From Marchantia polymorpha subsp. ruderalis (taxonomy: Eukaryota > Streptophyta > Marchantiopsida > Marchantiales > Marchantiaceae): a DNA stretch of 64,000 nt. The position numbers and the translations under genes are program-made. The notes below the pieces were generated by a model, which was given only the letters and a program-made list of their open reading frames with translations, was not told the DNA's origin and did no database searches. Positions 11,131 to 20,130 of this stretch are shown piece by piece. Position 1 is the first letter of the stretch; each line of letters opens with the position of its first letter. The stretch covers positions 5,853,501 through 5,917,500 of the forward strand of contig AP031355.1 in NCBI GenBank assembly GCA_037833965.1, written 5' to 3'.

Positions 11131-14100
11131 CTACGCTACACACTGCAAAGAAGGGTTCTCCGTACCCTCCTTCGTAGCCACCTCCACGTGAGAATCCTCT
11201 CCAACTGCATCGGCTGCAACTCTGGCAAGTCCTTTCGTCACGTCCCATAAACTCCAAGGATGACGAATATCTCGCCTGTCGCCCCCAGCCATTGCCACTA
11301 CTGTCCCGGTAGGCAATGAGCTAATAAGTGGTGTAACAACCACCAAATCTATGCGCAAACGGCGTTGCTCGGCCAAACCCAAGCTCACAATCCACGTCAA
11401 GCAGTTCAGGTCCATAGCCTGACCCAAAACCTGATGACACGATGCCTCTGAAACTGAAGAAGCCGCGGTCACACCAGTAAGAAACCCCATCGCACGCTCT
11501 CTCTCATCAGCGTTGGGCTCCACCAACTGATGTAGGGTACTGTCCCATAGTAGTCCAGGTCCTCCATCACGATATGCATGTGATGCCGGATAACTGAAAA
11601 ATGTAGGTAAAGCCATCCGAGGCTGACCTACGCGGTTCACCAACGCCATAGGTGACCTGTCAGCAACTCTCACTACTTGAGAGTGCCGGGAAACATCCAA
11701 GATACTGTCAACGGTGAGTGCAGTATCACGCTTCACCAAATCATAGGCATGACGCAATATCTCACGTGGCAAAAGGTTGGTCCACCACAAACGTGCACGA
11801 TGCGCCCGTGATCCAACCCTCGCAGCATCCAACAGTACTGCTGATCCAATCCATGCTTGGACTTGATGGACACTCGCCATCAACTGGGCCCGAGTGTCAC
11901 CCAACAATGGTACGTTCTCCAGAATGTATGCTGGAGAACGTGTCTGCTGCACTTGGAGATGACATAACACTCGCATCATCTCCCAAAACATCCGAGATCT
12001 GGGATCTTGCAACCCTGTCCCATGTCCAGCGCGTGTGTGTCCCTGACATGGCCAACCCGCAATCACCATATCAATATGGCCAACGCGGTCAAGGTCTGGC
12101 GCCCCCAGCAACGAAATGTCTGAAGGCAACGCCTTTTGGAATCCTCGGACAGCTGATCGCGGCAACAACGAAGGAAAACGCCGCATCAACTGTGCAACAT
12201 GTCGCGAAGAGACTCGACGTGCAGTCTCGTCCTTCTCCACATACAAGTATCTCCGTACGAGAATGCCTGACTGCAACACTGCAGCCAACCCTGTGCTGAT
12301 TCCACCAAAAAGATCCAGCAAACAAACACCCTCTGAGGAATACTCCCATGCAATAGGTGTAGTAACCAATGGAGACAATGCGCTAGAACCACCAACTAGC
12401 CGATCAGCTGAAGCCCTCTCTGGCTCTGCTGGTAAAGAGGCTTCACTCCAAGCCTTTTTTACCAACCTATCAGCTTCCAACTGTAGTGTCTGGCACGAAC
12501 TCCACAGTGGAACATCTAAGGGTGAAGTCACCGCCGCTGTGAAACTCACAACCTCATCCACATACTCGTAGACTGAGGTATCGTCGGCAGACATGTTCCC
12601 CTCCAACAAGTCATCGGGCCAGGTAAGCACTCCGCTAAAACCCGCAACAGATGCCAAGACCGCTGATGAAGATCCAAGAGGTCGGTCCCGGGAAATAAAT
12701 CTCACTGGCAGTTCGCTCAGACGTCCATCTCCGGACTGCCAACCAAGACGATATGCGGCAGTCTTCGTCCAATAGTCCATCCGAAAGCCCATCGGGTATA
12801 ACACCACTCCACCAACAAGCACATCATATGACTCTGCTGATGTAACCACAGCACGAACTCCAAACTGCGAGCTATCATGAGGGTGATCATGCCTCAACTG
12901 CACCGCTATGCTCTCCCTGGTCATAAAGTAAGACCTGTTGCTGGCGCCACCAAGGGATGTCTGGATCTGGAATGGGCAAGGTTCCAACTCTGACCTCCGA
13001 ATGCCCAAACTAATGCATGCAGCCTTGCCCAACATCAAGGGCTGTGCACCAGAATCCAACAAAACTCTGGCTAGGACATACACCTGTCCAGTAGAACTCA
13101 CTAACCGAAATAGACCACTTCGGTTGTCCACCATACATACACCAGGAACAAAACTCTCGCGATCAATGGCTGGGCGAGCTGGTAAGGACTCCATCCTCGC
13201 CGCTGCGGCCTGCCAAGTCGTCTCCTCGAACAATGTAGACGTTGAGGATGGGTCCTCAACTGTATCCTCACGTATCTCGGCACTCGTAGCAGCATGTGGA
13301 GTTTGTCCCCCTCGCTCCTGGGGACAATCCTTCCTCATATGGCTACCTCCGCATGTCCAACATGACGGTCCCTGTGGCTGGCCCGAAAATGAAGGCAATG
13401 GTGGCCGCGCACTAGGCTCTCTGTGACCTGAAGGATGTCGTGTATGACCTCCACGACTCCCACTTATGGGGCGAGACTGTGCTGGGCTATGTGGCATACG
13501 CGAAGTAGTGGTCGTGTCCCTCGCAAACGTAGACGTCATCACCCTCTCCTCCACCATGTTAAGCTCAATCTTCTCAGAAAGAGCAAACACATGGGCTAAT
13601 GTGGGTGATGAGTCGCTCATAAGAGTAGCATCATGCACTCTCCTCCGCAACTCTCTGTCCAGGATCCGATACCACAACTGGACAGCCTGTGCCTCAGTCA
13701 CACCGTGAGTAACTGAGATGAGCCGTCGCATACGAGTGTATGCCTCACGAAGACTCTCACCAGTCTTCCGCTCAAACTCCTGGAGGCTCCTCAACTTCTC
13801 CGTTTTCACCCCCTGATAATTCTTTCTCAATCTCTGGAAGAACTCAGGAATGGGGCTAAACGAAGGTACGCCACTAGCATCTCCCCTCGTGCTGCCACCG
13901 GCAATGCTAACAGTACCGCTGCTGGTACTAGTACCAGTTGCGCCAACTGCTCCACTGGTATCCTCGCTGATGCTACTACTCGCACCTCCATTAATGCCGA
14001 TACTCGCAGCTCCACTGGTACCCACACCACCCTGGGTAATGGATGAGTAGTTCGGAGACCAATGCCGTCTCCTTGCATCAATCTCTGCAGCATACTCTCT

Positions 14101-14430
14101 CCCAAACTCATGATAATCGTCCATGGGAGGCCTCTCCAAATGCTGGAATAACCCCTTCCATGCAAAGAAGGGTGTAAACAACGTGGGGTTACGCAGAAAC
14201 TGCATATCACACCACGTGTCGAACTCCTGAATAAAATCATCAAGCTCGATGGTGCCCACTGCACCAGAGTAACGTCGAGGGCCCTTCGCGGCCCCGTACA
14301 TCCCGTCCATGTTCCAAATCAATGGGGTGGGAACACTAGACGATATCACCACCAAAGACTCTGTGTCTGCAACACTCTGGTCCTGCTCCGCAACAACTGG
14401 CGAAATAGGTGAAGGTAGCCGATACCTCAA
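11131..14430 (-). CDS. Gag-protease-DNA methyltransferase polyprotein of element 2
   Basis: One open frame of about 1,099 codons. Residues 1-170 carry the gag capsid blocks (IELDDFIQEFDTWCDMQF), then a Gly/Ser/Thr-rich linker of about 60 residues. Further gag helices follow (RRLISVTHGVTEAQ) and a CCHC knuckle (CWTCGGSHMRKDC). The protease has a canonical LLDSGA site. The last 400 or so residues are a DNMT3/DRM-like methyltransferase. The first residue is uncertain, because the frame opens upstream of the first ATG. In a live element the product would be cut into particle proteins plus a methyltransferase. Listed as an element-encoded frame of a fossil copy, not a host gene. Confidence 0.82.
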   Translation of the reverse strand: MRYRLPSPISPVVAEQDQSVADTESLVVISSSVPTPLIWNMDGMYGAAKGPRRYSGAVGTIELDDFIQEFDTWCDMQFLRNPTLFTPFFAWKGLFQHLERPPMDDYHEFGREYAAEIDARRRHWSPNYSSITQGGVGTSGAASIGINGGASSSISEDTSGAVGATGTSTSSGTVSIAGGSTRGDASGVPSFSPIPEFFQRLRKNYQGVKTEKLRSLQEFERKTGESLREAYTRMRRLISVTHGVTEAQAVQLWYRILDRELRRRVHDATLMSDSSPTLAHVFALSEKIELNMVEERVMTSTFARDTTTTSRMPHSPAQSRPISGSRGGHTRHPSGHREPSARPPLPSFSGQPQGPSCWTCGGSHMRKDCPQERGGQTPHAATSAEIREDTVEDPSSTSTLFEETTWQAAAARMESLPARPAIDRESFVPGVCMVDNRSGLFRLVSSTGQVYVLARVLLDSGAQPLMLGKAACISLGIRRSELEPCPFQIQTSLGGASNRSYFMTRESIAVQLRHDHPHDSSQFGVRAVVTSAESYDVLVGGVVLYPMGFRMDYWTKTAAYRLGWQSGDGRLSELPVRFISRDRPLGSSSAVLASVAGFSGVLTWPDDLLEGNMSADDTSVYEYVDEVVSFTAAVTSPLDVPLWSSCQTLQLEADRLVKKAWSEASLPAEPERASADRLVGGSSALSPLVTTPIAWEYSSEGVCLLDLFGGISTGLAAVLQSGILVRRYLYVEKDETARRVSSRHVAQLMRRFPSLLPRSAVRGFQKALPSDISLLGAPDLDRVGHIDMVIAGWPCQGHTRAGHGTGLQDPRSRMFWEMMRVLCHLQVQQTRSPAYILENVPLLGDTRAQLMASVHQVQAWIGSAVLLDAARVGSRAHRARLWWTNLLPREILRHAYDLVKRDTALTVDSILDVSRHSQVVRVADRSPMALVNRVGQPRMALPTFFSYPASHAYRDGGPGLLWDSTLHQLVEPNADERERAMGFLTGVTAASSVSEASCHQVLGQAMDLNCLTWIVSLGLAEQRRLRIDLVVVTPLISSLPTGTVVAMAGGDRRDIRHPWSLWDVTKGLARVAADAVGEDSHVEVATKEGTENPSLQCVA
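11380..12335 (-). other. DNA methyltransferase domain of element 2
   Basis: Conserved cytosine-5 methyltransferase motifs run down the minus strand. Motif I is LLDLFGGISTG (about 12330-12298). Motif IV, with the catalytic Cys-bearing PCQG, is at about 12055-12040. Motif VI ENV is at about 11930-11915. Motif VIII is DAARVGSRAHRARLWW (about 11835-11785). A C-terminal LGQAMDLNCLTWI block closes the domain near 11430-11390. About 60 residues lie between motif IV and VI, as in DNMT3/DRM-type catalytic domains. All main motifs are present. The target sequence preference cannot be read from this. Confidence 0.83.
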
Positions 14431-14984
14431 CCCACTCCGCGTAAATCCCCCGCGGTCCTCAACAGGACCACTAGACTGCTCCGTGATGACGAGACCTCAA
14501 CTGGCACCACTGCCAGATCTCCACCCAATAACCCAATCCGCCCCTGACGTTGTGCTGCACTGAGCCACTCTAGCCCTACTAGCTAAGGGGTATGGGCAAC
14601 CTAACCTGTCATCACAGCAAGCAAACTCTCACGGTCTACTGGTCATCACTCCAGTCTCACCGTGAGAGAAACATAGATAGACCGGCCGGTGATCAAGTCC
14701 AGCCCCCTATCGCCAGCACACAAGAGTAAAACTACTCCGGAAATCAGCGTCACCCCTACACGGGCGCGCACCAGGAAGCAAGACTGGAGAGGATCCAAAC
14801 ACAAGCAACCAGCTAGCAACGACTCTCCAGTCTAAAGGAAACACATCACAAAACAAGACAACACACACGGGACATCGCATCGCTTCGCGATCCCGATTCG
14901 ATCTCCATCGCCCTCCATTTACGTGGGCCTCCGGTGCCTATGATGCCCTCTCCCTCCAAATCCAAACAAAAATTGGTCGAAAAC
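14431..14984 (-). other. Leader between captured sequence and gag of element 2
   Basis: No gene seen. The last 50 bases before the gag frame (a TTGAGGACCG block, then ATTTACGCGGAGTGGG) match the equivalent leader of element 1 near 3059-3091, so this piece belongs to the family. Further up there is no recognisable match and no clear primer binding site; a TGGTGCCAGTTGAGG stretch near 14495-14510 is the best candidate, and a weak one. Confidence 0.4.
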
Positions 14985-15025
14985 TTTTTTTTCTTTTTTC
15001 TTTTTTTTTTTTTTTTTTTTTTTTT
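14985..15025 (-). repeat. A-rich tract (minus strand), poly(A)-like
   Basis: The plus strand is almost pure T over 40 bases, so the minus strand reads as an interrupted A tract. It lies downstream, in minus-strand sense, of the acidic ORF and the macro-domain piece, as the poly(A) end of a copied transcript would. It may equally be a simple A-rich repeat. Confidence 0.5.
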
Positions 15026-15205
15026 CTTCACACAGGGGTCACACTGCCCCTCAACAACCACACTACACACTGAAAGCTCAATATATTGACTACGTCATAT
15101 ATATATTTACAATGCTTTCAAAACATCACGTCACAGGTAGTGAAACCGGGTGCAAACTCCCGATCCCCTCAGGAACTCCTATCTAAACGCTACAAGTATT
15201 TGCTA

Positions 15206-15565
15206 TCAATCCTTTGGGAGACTATCAAGAAATTTCTCTAGTACAAGAATTTCTTCTGAAAGACAGTCTTGAACATACTGAACATCTCTCAAATGGTCAG
15301 CAATATCCTGTGGAAGGTCTAGTAACTCATCCTCACATACCCTATACTCTAGGCCGGATTCCTCTAGAAGTTTCTCTACGGCTAGTGCCTCGTCCCAATC
15401 TAACCCGGAATCTTTTTCTTCTGCCACAACAGTGTTTACCGGATTCTCTTCTACTTGAGGCTGCACTGTCACCTCCTGATCCTGATCACGTTCCTCGGTG
15501 CTGACAACCTCCACTGTCTGGATTTCTTGTATATCACTGTCGTACGCTTTTCCTCCAAGCGGCAT
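15206..15565 (-). CDS. Acidic 119-residue hypothetical protein
   Basis: An open frame from the first ATG (MPLGGKAYDSD) to a stop, very rich in Glu, Asp, Val and Leu. It has a helical C-terminal half (SGLDWDEALAVEKLLEE, then EEILVLEKFLDSLPKD). I do not recognise the family. It lies inside element 2, on the same strand as the macro-domain fragment and between that and the A-rich tract, so it may be part of the same captured host sequence. The strongly biased composition argues against pure chance, but no acceptor, promoter or homology supports it as a live gene. Confidence 0.3.
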   Translation of the reverse strand: MPLGGKAYDSDIQEIQTVEVVSTEERDQDQEVTVQPQVEENPVNTVVAEEKDSGLDWDEALAVEKLLEESGLEYRVCEDELLDLPQDIADHLRDVQYVQDCLSEEILVLEKFLDSLPKD

Positions 15566-15912
15566 TTCTTCTTCACGCGTCAACACTTCACTGTGTACAA
15601 GGATTGCTTACAAAGTATCTATAAACTAAATCTTCTACTTCAAGTAGGGAGTTCAGATTTCCCTTGCAAGTAGACTCTAAAAATTCCAGTACATAAACAC
15701 CTCAGTTGTACATCACTACAGTCGCTGAAGAACGTACTGAACTGTAACTTCACACTTCACTTTATAGAGGAACGGAGTAGACAAGCTCGCTTCGGGAAAT
15801 ATTACCTGGGTAGCCTGCAAGAGTTTGCTGAGCATTGTATTGGTAACTATCAAGGTCACTAGGTGAAATACTAGAAACAGAGGTACAACAGTATACTGAA
15901 ACTGTAATGTTT

Positions 15913-16417
15913 TTATACTGAAACTAGAGGTGACTGGGCAGTTCCAGGAAGAGCAGATATTCTGATTTTCCGTTCAGTTATCACTGTCTCTTCATTTTCA
16001 TCCCCGACGTCAGGGGGTAATTTTGTACTCGCAACGTCTTCCTCCTGCTTGTCTCGGGGGAAATAAAGTGGAAGTAATCTTTTGTAGATCTCGGTGTCAG
16101 TTGTTGTGACAATGCAAAAAAACCACTGCTGTTATCTTCTCCTTATATTTTTCAAGGAATCGGCGAACAGTCCGTATTGCTACATGGGCGGCAGCTTTCC
16201 GAGGATATCCCTTTGATTCAGTGTAAATACAACCAAAGGCAATACTTGAAAGGCCTTGTTCTAACAACAACTCGAGGCAAGATCGGTAACAGTGACTCAG
16301 GGCGTTTTCTGCGGCTGTTTGATACTTGGGTGCAGATCTGGGGCCTACTGTGTGTATGACACGCCTTGCAGGCAGGTCATAGCCACTAGTGACTTTCGCC
16401 AAACCAGTTGGTCTAGA
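15913..16417 (-). pseudogene. Fragment of a GDAP2-like macro-domain gene
   Basis: The minus strand encodes the second half of a macro domain (ADP-ribose-binding fold) of the plant GDAP2-like family, which joins a macro domain to a CRAL-TRIO domain. It starts at a PTGLAKVTSGYDLPARR block and has VIHTVGP, TAAENALSHCYRSCLEL and AAHVAIRTVRRFLE. The family's post-macro tail continues (EIYKRLLPLYFPRD, DVGDENEETV, ERKIRI). The N-terminal half and the CRAL-TRIO domain are not present. The frame shifts by one base in a run of seven T near 16118-16124, where six would keep VVFC in frame; this is either decay or a homopolymer error. It lies inside element 2, so it is a captured or inserted host-gene piece. 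Confidence 0.82.
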
Positions 16418-18289
16418 GACGAGGTTTGGCTTCTATTGCTCTCGGAAACTTTGACCGCACGGCCCTCCTGTTCGTTCCACCGCGGCACCTGGTCCAATTT
16501 CACAACGAACTCGCCCCCTCCCACGGCAGAAGTCCGGGTGCTCACTCTGGTGTACATGGTTCATCCGTGCGCATTCCGCTCTTCGCCATCGCCACTCGCA
16601 ACTCTGTAATCATCCCTTTCAAATCCTGGAATCAATTCTCCTATCCACGGACCTCCCCGGTCGTCCTTCCAACCTGCTGGTTCCCTTCCTGCCGGGCGTG
16701 CTCACTAGCCGGACCGTCAAGTCACTACTCAGATCCGCCTAAGCTGTGCGCCACCATCCGAATCGAGCAATCAATCAATCCCGCCTCCGGCCGGGCCCTT
16801 GCCTCAAATCAAGCTGCACCAGAATCTACACTGCTACAAACATTTACATCCCGCTCCGGTCCCTTCGTTCGACATTCCTTCCTTCCTTCTTTCCACTGCT
16901 CTCCTCTCGCCCGCCTCTCGCAGGCCAAGACTTGCAGGGATCGCCTCGGCAGCTCGTTTCTCTACGCGCTCCCCGCACCGCCGCGGCCCATGCCCGGGCT
17001 GCCAACAACTAATGGGGTGCGCGATAAATTTCCCACGGGCCGACGATTTCGAGCTGCGAGCTCGCCGGCAGTAATTTCATACCCTGAGCCCAGTCTTTGC
17101 TATTCCTGGCCAAAAAAAAGATTGAGGCGCTCGAGGGTTAGGGCGACGCGACGCGCAAGAAGCACACGAGGACGAGGAAGAACGCAAAGAAGGCGATGGG
17201 CGAGCTGCGCTCCTGCACCGGCAAAGATGCGGATGGGCCGCGGATGCGGATGCTGTTCCGCGCGCAGAACGAAGCGAGCGACCTAGGCAACCGCGAGCAC
17301 ATGGACACGGGGTTGAGACGGGGCTCCCCGTGGCGGACAATTGGTGAGATGATGGCCAAGAAAATGAGCCTCGCCGACGCGATAACTGAAACAGAAGCGT
17401 CGACACTACAAACCGACCAACCCCTGGTATAAAGCCAGGCCAGGGTTAGAGCCCACAACCCCTGGGGTTCTACGTTGATTTATGATACTCCTGGTAAACC
17501 GCGGCTGGCCTCCTCTTCCATTTCTTCCCGACGTTCCCCATGTTCACCTGCTCGTCTAAGCATGGATAAAAGGACGCGCGGTGGGAGGCGGGCAAAGAAT
17601 GCTCTTTACCAGCCCGGCACCAAAGAAGCAGTTGACGGACGAGCGGTGCACACGCAGATCACGATGGCCTCGAAATAAACATGTCACCGGGTTCAATCCA
17701 TCATCCCTCGCAATTTACCATATAACGCTGTACTGGCAGGATGAATGCGATGCGACGCGAACCGACCACCGCTGCGCTGTCCCCAGAAAAATTCACCACC
17801 AGCGCCCCCTAAACCCTGGACCCGATGCACGCGCTGCGGACGGGAATCCGAGCCCCCGTGGTCACGAATCAATCCTCGCGGACATGCGGGAAGCGCACTT
17901 TGTAGCCTCGGACGCGACAGGACCCCGTGTGGATCACGAACAATTGCGACAAATTTCTGACGTGCAATCGCACCCGGGCTTCCTCGAGCGCACCCTCTTT
18001 TTCAATCCTTTCCAAGCCCCTTTCGGTCTCACTCTCCCGATACGCTATGTCTCTATCCCTCCACGCTCACGCTCGGCCGGTTGGTGTCTGCTCGTCGCAA
18101 CCGACTCTTTCTTTCGGCCTTTCTTCCTCTCAGCGGGCAATTGCTTCACGAAAAACACAAAAAACGAGTACAACCAGAAACCGTCGGCGGTAACGATTTC
18201 AATGAACACGAGTTCTTCGAGTGAAATAGACGGGAGATTCCCCACTGGAATTCCCGTCGGTCAATTACCCTACTGGCAACAAACCGTCA
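16418..18289. other. GC-rich stretch in element 2 without a supported gene
   Basis: This stretch is clearly richer in GC than its surroundings. It has long chance-like open frames on both strands, Arg/Pro/Ser-rich and without recognisable motifs. It lies between the macro-domain fragment and the outer LTR end, so it may be the promoter and first exon region of the captured host locus. That is inference only; I see no family hit. Confidence 0.35.
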
Positions 18290-18512
18290 CCGTCACAAAC
18301 ATGAGTCAAGCCCAACCCACTCCACACTCGGAGAATCCAGGTCGACGCAAAGGGAAAGTCGCTCTAGGCTCCCGACGCTTCCAGGCTCGACTCGAAGAAC
18401 TAACGTTCTTCGAGCCGTCCCCGACTCTATACCCCTCGTGACCGAACCCTAACTTCACCTCTAAAGATAGTAAGTGACTAAACTGCGTGAGCCGACTCGT
18501 AACTACATGACA
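18290..18512 (-). repeat. 5' terminal LTR sequence of element 2
   Basis: Reading the minus strand from 18512, the sequence starts TGTCATGTAG. It shares blocks with the element 1 LTR (19724 onward): the TGTCATGT start, the hairpin with GAAGAAC/GTTCTTC arms, a GCGTCGG block and GTGGGTTGGGCTNGACTC. Homology fades beyond about 18290, and I could not find the 3' boundary of this LTR. Confidence 0.6.
18391..18414. repeat. Inverted repeat (hairpin) in the element 2 LTR
   Basis: CTCGAAGAAC (18391-18400) and GTTCTTCGAG (18405-18414) are perfect 10-bp arms around a 4-base loop. The same hairpin with a different loop lies at 19883-19911 in the element 1 LTR. Confidence 0.7.
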
Positions 18513-19295
18513 TACCTGACAAGGCGAGTGAGGGAGTAGCAAATGCTTTCCTTGACAGGGTGCTTAGTCACTTTGGTGCACCAACTCAGGTGTTGACCGA
18601 TCAGGGGACAGACTTTCAGGGTGAGTTTCAGGTCTTGTGTGACAAGACGCTGATTGATCACCGGACCACTTCCCGAGATCATCTAGAGGCGGATGGTACA
18701 GACGGTGAAGAGAGCGTTGGGCAAGTATGGCCTACAGAAGGGGCATCTTGGGGACTGGGATATTCAGTTACCATGGTTGGCCATGGGATATCGATTCAGT
18801 CGTCAAGCATCATTGGCTTCGTTTTCACCATATTTTCTATTGTACGGCCGAGATCCAGACTTGCCTGCAGCGATTCGTCGTGAGTCTAGCGAGGTGGTGA
18901 ACCGTGATGATCCAGATATGTGGGTGAGAGTGTGTTTTCAACGTGCAGTGCTCTTCCGGAGAGTTATGCCTGCAGCGTTTGAGAACCTTGCGATTGCTCA
19001 GCACATGGATACATTGCGGTATGCAACTATTTGAGGAGGAGGTTATCGACCATCGATTCGTAGGTTCCGCGTGGGAGACTACGTCTATTTACAGCAGACT
19101 GCACCGACTACGTTGGATGTGATGGCAGGACGCACTATCTTGCGAGTGCGAGAGGTGTTACCTTCTAGAGTTCTCATGTTGGAGGGTCGTGATGATGTCG
19201 TTTGGAAGAATCATGTGCGCAACTGTGCGCCATGCCACCTCCCAAATGTTGATGGTACTATGGATCCAAGCTTGGCGATTGTACGTGCCGGCTTG

Positions 19296-19446
19296 AGGTG
19301 CATGTTATGTGGGTCAACTGATCAGGCGGCCCATATGTTGGTGTGTGATAGGTGTTCTAGGGGATGGCACATTTTGTGCTTGACTCCACCTATCGATGTT
19401 GTTCCTACTGGACGGTGGGTTTGTCCTCGATGTACTTCAAAGGGTA
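19296..19446 (+). other. PHD finger of element 1
   Basis: The C4HC3 ligands are visible in order: CMLC, VCDRC, WHILC and WVCPRC, with the TPP loop between. It lies about 40 residues after the GPY/F-like integrase module. PHD fingers bind histone H3 tails. A role in guiding integration is inferred from position, by analogy with chromodomain-bearing integrases. Confidence 0.82.
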
Positions 19447-19600
19447 GATGACTTGATCTTCACAAGTTGTGAATTGTAGATAGGCTACTAACGATGGGGC
19501 GACATAGCACCCGGCCTACTGGTTCGCGCACCCACGAAGGTGCATAGCATGTAGTTATAGATAGGGCTACCTGGGAGTAAGAGGGATCTGACCGCCAGCT

Positions 19601-19611
19601 AGGGGGGCGAG
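19601..19611 (+). other. Polypurine tract of element 1
   Basis: AGGGGGGCGAG is identical to the tract of element 2 and directly precedes the 110-bp repeat. Confidence 0.6.
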
Positions 19612-19721
19612 TTGTGATACCTTTGTGTGTGGACACTCTCGTTCCTTGTGTATGTAAGTGTGAGTTGTGAGTAGAGCATGTCAGCGATGTATGATGTATG
19701 GCGATATTGAGTCGCACGACA
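19612..19721 (+). repeat. 110-bp repeat, copy 1 (before the 3' LTR)
   Basis: It starts TTGTGATACC and ends CGCACGACA. It is nearly identical to copy 2 (20021-20130), which forms the last 110 bp of the 3' LTR. It abuts the purine tract. Confidence 0.85.
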
Positions 19722-19723
19722 GC

Positions 19724-20130
19724 TGTCATGTGTATGCACGTTAGTGCAGTTGTAGATCGACGTTGGTGTCGATTTGAGTTCAGACATGTTGGTATCGAGT
19801 GTGAGTCGGGTGACGTTGGGAGTCGGCTAACGTTGAGACGCGGAGCGTAGGCTATCGACTTTCCAGGTTTATATTCGTGGCGAACTCGAAGAATTGTCAG
19901 TTCTTCGAGTTGAGCCTTTCGCGTCGGGGTTGATCCCCATAGCTTCGACCCTTATTCTACGTGCGAGTCGTGGGTTGGGCTCGACTCTTTGTACAGTTGT
20001 GACATCTACCCTTCTTTTAGTTGTGATACCTTTGTGTGTAGACACTCTCTTTCTTTGTGTATGTATGTGTGAGTTGTGAGTAGAGCATGTCAGCGATGTA
20101 TGATGTATGGCGATACCGAGTCGCACGACA
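19724..20130 (+). repeat. 3' LTR of element 1
   Basis: The 407 bp begin TGTCATG and end CGCACGACA, giving short imperfect inverted ends (TGTCATG / TCGTGCGACA type). These match the termini of the element 2 insertion. It contains a hairpin at 19883-19911 and ends with the second 110-bp repeat copy (20021-20130). Element 5 begins directly after it. Confidence 0.7.
19883..19911. repeat. Inverted repeat (hairpin) in the element 1 LTR
   Basis: AACTCGAAGAA and TTCTTCGAGTT are perfect 11-bp arms around a 7-base loop. The arms are kept in element 2 (18391-18414) while the loop differs. Confidence 0.75.

Larger units (their letters stand above)
9219..18512 (-). mobile_element. Element 2: minus-strand retroelement nested in element 1
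   Basis: This 9.29-kb insertion lies in the element 1 integrase. On the plus strand its ends are TGTCGTGCG and ...CATGACA, and TACC is present at both flanks (9215-9218 and 18513-18516), as left by an integrase. In element order it has a 5' terminal LTR region (18512 to about 18290), a long stretch with GC-rich sequence and a captured host-gene piece (18290-14860), a leader, gag-protease-DNMT in one open frame (14430-11131), integrase and a PHD finger (about 11124-9540), a purine tract and a 117-bp terminal repeat (9335-9219). I do not see an RT-RNase H among its parts, so it looks non-autonomous now. It is broken in a few places and younger than element 1. Confidence 0.85.
18513..20130 (+). 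mobile_element. Element 1, second segment: integrase end, PHD finger and 3' LTR
   Basis: Homology to the family's integrase resumes right after the second TACC, with a PDKASEG-like block, then VLTDQGT (about 18591-18611) and DHRTTSRDHLEADG. The C-terminal GDYVYLQQTAP module (about 19074-19106) and the PHD finger follow. After the coding part come a conserved non-coding stretch, the purine tract (19601-19611), a 110-bp repeat (19612-19721) and the 3' LTR (19724-20130). Together with 3032-9218 this is one element split by element 2. Confidence 0.88.

Noticed and set aside
14985-15070. Lys-rich frame from the A tract (minus strand)
   Set aside because: A translated homopolymer, not a protein.
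16426-18441. Two 286-residue plus-strand frames in the GC-rich block
   Set aside because: Arg/Pro/Ser-rich, no motif, no splice pattern, and overlapped by long frames in other phases; best explained by base composition.
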